Source: Catonella sp963545085
GTDB taxonomy: Bacteria > Bacillota > Clostridia > Lachnospirales > Lachnospiraceae
Assembly (NCBI GenBank): GCA_963545085.1
Contig: CAUUHV010000001.1
Location: 62,001-126,000 of the forward strand
Direction: 5' to 3'
Length of the DNA: 64,000 bases
How positions within the stretch are numbered: the stretch's first letter is position 1; every line of letters begins with the position of its first letter. The position numbers and the translations under genes were made by a program. The notes beneath the pieces are model-generated. The model worked only from the letters and a program-made list of their open reading frames with translations. It made no database searches and was not told where the DNA came from. Below, piece by piece: positions 61,202-64,000 of this stretch.

Positions 61202-61445
61202 AGACACGAGAAATCACAGTTTGCGTTTTTTTAGTCTGAAATTTAAAATATTTACATTATTCGGACAATATTTATGAATAATTTTAAAGAAAAAGGACAA
61301 AAGTACCTTAGAATGTAATTTTGATTCATATAAGCTATTGAAAAAGCCTTTAAATGGGAGTATAGTTTCTTCAGACCGAAGTTATAAAAATTATAAATAT
61401 CGGTTGATTGAGCTTATTAACTAAAGCAGGAAACAAGGGGGAGAC

Positions 61446-63596
61446 ATGGTGAAAGAAAAAAATGCTGCTGTAAATGCAAAAAATGGAAAAGTAAAGAGTG
61501 TCGGTATTAAAATAAGTATCATTATTTCGATACTGCTTGTTGTAGTATTGGGCTCAAAGACCGCTTATGATGCCGTGACAAGTTATAATACCGCTATTAA
61601 GACCAGTAAAGAACTTGAATTTGAGCAGACAAGAAAACTTGCCAAACAGCTTGAGCAGGAATTTATGGCTGTTTATTATACTGCAAAAACGGTAGATAAT
61701 ACTCTTGAGAGCAGAATACAGAACTCGACTCCTGCGGACAGAAACAGGCAGTTTGTTATGGAGACGATTAAAAAGGCTATTGAAAGCAATTCACATATCG
61801 GAGCGCTCGGAGCGTTTTTTGAGCCTAACGCGTTTGACGGTAAAGACGCACAGCATATAACATCTACAAATCCTACGGGAATAATGTCGGCGTACGTGGC
61901 AAGGGATGACAGCGGAAAAGTTTCTGAAAAGGAAGCCGTGAATTATCGTGACGAGCATTGGTATAAGCTTGGAATGAGTAACGGAAAAACCACATTTACC
62001 CAGCCTTATATGGACGAAGGAGAGATAGTCAGTACTTATGTTATGCCTATTGAGGATAATAACGGCAAACTCATAGGTATGGTAGCGGCTGATATCTATG
62101 TTACCGATATTTCGAATATACTTGCGCAGGATCCGGAGAACGGTTCCGATGATTTCACAGCTCTTACATCGGGAGAAGGAATTGTTGTAGCGCATTCAAC
62201 AGATAGCAGTTTTGTAATGAAAGATTTGAGCGGTGACGCAAATGTAATGTCTCATATAAATATGGCACAGCAGATGCAGGAGTCGGAAGCGGAGCATACC
62301 TCACTCACTACAGGTAAAGATTCGGTATTTATATATGTACCGGTCAATACTGAAGGTACTCCTGAAAACTGGGTATTTCAGTCTGTAGTATCTAAAACTA
62401 AAATGACAAAAGAGGCGGTACATGACGCCGTTTCAAGTATAATAATCAATGTGGTTGTGATAATCGGTATCGCGTTGGTGATATTCCTGCTTTTAAGAAG
62501 AATGGTTTCACTTCCTCTTTCTGTTGTAAACAGATGTCTCAGGAAGCTTGCGGATTATAATCTCAATCTTGACGCGGAGAGAGCCGAGAACGCTAAATAT
62601 GATAAGAGCGGGGATGAGATTGCGGGGATTATACTCAGTCTCAGAAAGCTTCACCAGAATCTTACAAGTATAGTTTCAAATATTACTTCTCATGCTCAGA
62701 ATACGGCAGCTACGGCGGAAGAGCTTACAGCTACGGCTCAGTCTACGTCAGATGCGGCAGGTGAGGTGGCTACGGCTGTTACCAATATAGCGGAGGGAGC
62801 TACTTCGCAGGCACAGGATACACAGAACGCGGCTTCTTCTGTTGAAACGGCAAACAGACTTCTTGTTGAGATGATAGAAACTTTAGAGGAGCTTTCATCA
62901 GCTACAGATACTATAGATAAGTGCAAAAATGACGGAAATGCGACTCTTAGGGAACTTGTAAAACTTACCGATGAAAATAACAAGATTTCCGATCAGGTAA
63001 GCACGGTAATTACTGAAACAAATCGCAGTACCGAAAAGATATCAAATGCTTCCGAAATGATACAGTCAATTTCCGATCAGACAAATCTCCTTGCACTCAA
63101 TGCGGCTATTGAGGCGGCAAGAGCGGGTGAGGCAGGCAGAGGCTTTGCGGTGGTTGCAGATGAAATCAGAAAGCTTGCGGAACAGTCCGCCGGATTTACA
63201 AGCGAGATAAGACAGGTTATAGATGAACTTAAGTCTAAGGCTGAATCCGCAGTGACCATGATGGACGAGTCAAATGAGATGGTTAAGAAGCAGGGCGAGA
63301 AGGTTCAGGAAACGAGAGAGAAGTTTGAGGAGATATCAAGAGCAGTCGAGAACAGTAAGGCTATTGTAACGGAGATAAATGCTTCCTCAAAGACTATTGA
63401 AGAAGAAAACAAGAATGTCATAAGAGTGGTTGAAAATCTTTCGGCAATAGCGGAAGAGAATGCGGCTACTACAGAGGAGGCGTCGGCTTCCGTAGATACT
63501 CAGGTTCAGTCAATCGGTGATATTTCGTCGGCAAGTGAGAATCTTGCGAATATCGCTACTGAACTTCAGGATGAGGTATCAAGGTTTACATTCTGA
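61446..63596 (+). CDS. Methyl-accepting chemotaxis protein
   Basis: Transmembrane chemoreceptor of 716 residues. Membrane segment 1 near 17-38 (GIKISIIISILLVVVLG); extracellular double-Cache domain to about 330 (VNYRDEHWYKLGMSNGKTTFTQPYMDEGEIVSTYVMPI); membrane segment 2 near 335-352; HAMP; then a long signalling coiled coil with the conserved hairpin tip ISDQTNLLALNAAIEAARAGEAGRGFAVVADEIRKLAEQS. CAAGGGGGAG precedes the ATG. Implies flagellar motility or a related output elsewhere. The 244-base gap upstream is AT-rich; I looked for a sigma-D motility promoter and found no convincing match. Confidence 0.95.
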   Translation: MVKEKNAAVNAKNGKVKSVGIKISIIISILLVVVLGSKTAYDAVTSYNTAIKTSKELEFEQTRKLAKQLEQEFMAVYYTAKTVDNTLESRIQNSTPADRNRQFVMETIKKAIESNSHIGALGAFFEPNAFDGKDAQHITSTNPTGIMSAYVARDDSGKVSEKEAVNYRDEHWYKLGMSNGKTTFTQPYMDEGEIVSTYVMPIEDNNGKLIGMVAADIYVTDISNILAQDPENGSDDFTALTSGEGIVVAHSTDSSFVMKDLSGDANVMSHINMAQQMQESEAEHTSLTTGKDSVFIYVPVNTEGTPENWVFQSVVSKTKMTKEAVHDAVSSIIINVVVIIGIALVIFLLLRRMVSLPLSVVNRCLRKLADYNLNLDAERAENAKYDKSGDEIAGIILSLRKLHQNLTSIVSNITSHAQNTAATAEELTATAQSTSDAAGEVATAVTNIAEGATSQAQDTQNAASSVETANRLLVEMIETLEELSSATDTIDKCKNDGNATLRELVKLTDENNKISDQVSTVITETNRSTEKISNASEMIQSISDQTNLLALNAAIEAARAGEAGRGFAVVADEIRKLAEQSAGFTSEIRQVIDELKSKAESAVTMMDESNEMVKKQGEKVQETREKFEEISRAVENSKAIVTEINASSKTIEEENKNVIRVVENLSAIAEENAATTEEASASVDTQVQSIGDISSASENLANIATELQDEVSRFTF

Positions 63597-63621
63597 TAAT
63601 CAAAAAGTAAAATGCAAAAGG

Positions 63622-63651
63622 CGGCTCTGCATGAAGCGGAGCCGTTTTTTT
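63622..63651 (+). terminator. Terminator of the chemoreceptor gene
   Basis: CGGCTC (63622-63627) pairs with GAGCCG (63639-63644), extended by partial pairing within the loop, followed by seven T. A textbook intrinsic terminator 25 bases after the stop. Confidence 0.9.
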
Positions 63652-63775
63652 GAGTAATAAACCGAAATATGCGTATTATTATTGAAGGTGTGTTTGTGAG
63701 GATGATAAAAAATTGAGCAGTAAACTTTTTTCGCCCGCTTGCCGTATGATAGGAAATATGAGCGCCCAACAAAAA

Positions 63776-63789
63776 CAAACACTTGTTCG
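63776..63789 (-). promoter_or_regulatory. Probable LexA (SOS) box upstream of dinB
   Basis: On the minus strand CGAACAAGTGTTTG fits the Gram-positive LexA/DinR consensus CGAACRNRYGTTYC at all positions but the last. It overlaps the -35 box of the dinB promoter, where bound LexA would block transcription. Confidence 0.75.
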
Positions 63790-63811
63790 AAATAAAAAAG
63801 TATGATATACT
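63783..63811 (+). promoter_or_regulatory. Promoter of dinB
   Basis: TTGTTC (63783-63788) and TATACT (63806-63811), 17 bases apart, about 42 bases before the dinB start codon. The -35 box is partly within the LexA box. Confidence 0.65.
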
Positions 63812-63853
63812 CTTTTTACAGAAATTAAATTATCTGCGAAAGGAGGCATTTTT

Positions 63854-64000
63854 TTGGACAGAATTATTTTTCATGTAGATGTAAACTCCGCCTTTCTTTC
63901 GTGGAGCGCGGTAAAGAGACTTAAAGAAAATCCGGAGGCGGGGGATTTGAGGTTTATTCCGTCAGCAGTCGGAGGAGATGTGAAGTTAAGGCACGGGGTA
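63854..64000 (+). CDS. dinB: DNA polymerase IV (Y family), 3'-truncated by window edge
   Basis: The first 49 codons of a Y-family translesion polymerase, running off the right edge. It starts with TTG at 63854, preceded by AAAGGAGG, and reads (M)-D-R-I-I-F-H-V-D-V-N-S-A-F-L-S-W, the family's metal-binding N terminus, followed by RFIPSAVGGDVKLRHGV. The standard DinB has GGDxxxRxGI at this place, so the match is good. No ATG is available nearby in this frame, and the ribosome binding site fixes the TTG start. Expected to be induced by DNA damage through the upstream LexA box. Confidence 0.88.
   Translation, partial: MDRIIFHVDVNSAFLSWSAVKRLKENPEAGDLRFIPSAVGGDVKLRHGV

Noticed and set aside
61202..61445. 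Sigma-D (motility) promoter for the chemoreceptor
   Set aside because: TAAA-like boxes near 61240 and 61350 have no matching GCCGATAA-type box at about 15 bases.
1..64000. tRNA, rRNA, insertion sequences, prophage genes and toxin-antitoxin pairs
   Set aside because: None was recognised on either strand; apart from the GH31 remnant, gene content and spacing look like ordinary chromosome.

Overview
This window looks like chromosome of an anaerobic Firmicute of the class Clostridia, most likely a gut Lachnospiraceae relative. The basis is strong AGGAGG-type ribosome binding sites, a T-box leader, lipobox substrate-binding proteins, a separate GlgC/GlgD pair, dnaX-ybaB-recR, DUF5711 and CvpA genes, oxygen-sensitive radical-SAM sulfatase maturation, and a Gram-positive type SOS box. 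No rRNA, tRNA, CRISPR array, insertion sequence or phage gene was found. Species assignment is inference.

Layout. 1-2746: two tandem sensor diguanylate cyclases, the first cut by the window edge. 2743-5764: a tryptophan-type T-box leader and a three-gene ABC importer (TrpX, TrpY, TrpZ). 5765-7314: a possible structured RNA leader, an ECF transporter S component and two small unknown proteins. 7393-16447 (minus strand): a complete glycogen operon transcribed glgB-glgC-glgD-glgA-glgP, in which GlgA carries an unusual repetitive basic N-terminal tail. 16704-19312: dnaX-ybaB-recR. 19531-24024: a coiled-coil membrane protein, DUF5711, CvpA, an HD nucleotidase and an acetyltransferase. 24130-30967: a sulfatase, a TauE/SafE exporter, an anaerobic sulfatase-maturating enzyme, a PocR/AraC regulator, and a nucleotidyltransferase/sugar-kinase pair resembling hexosamine salvage.

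31306-45998 is the most interesting block. It is a LacI-controlled locus for a sulfated, uronate-containing polysaccharide, probably a glycosaminoglycan. It holds a CUT1-type importer (binding protein and two permeases), a DUF4091 protein, an enolase-superfamily enzyme, a sulfatase, a heparinase II/III-type lyase, a GH88 unsaturated glucuronyl hydrolase, an F5/8-like protein, KduI and a KduD-like reductase. None of the degradative enzymes has a visible signal peptide, so the sequence suggests import of sulfated oligosaccharides followed by lysis and desulfation in the cytoplasm. The sulfatases would be activated by the nearby maturase, and sulfate or sulfite could leave through TauE/SafE. The roles of the DUF4091 and enolase-like proteins are open.

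46118-58664: a divergent DXS-like transketolase, a GH51 arabinofuranosidase, a YesM/YesN two-component system on the minus strand, and an Lsr/Rbs-type sugar importer with a SIS-domain isomerase. 58838-59928 is a GH31 pseudogene. The right end holds tatD, a small Ig-like protein, a methyl-accepting chemotaxis protein, and the first 49 codons of dinB behind a probable LexA box.
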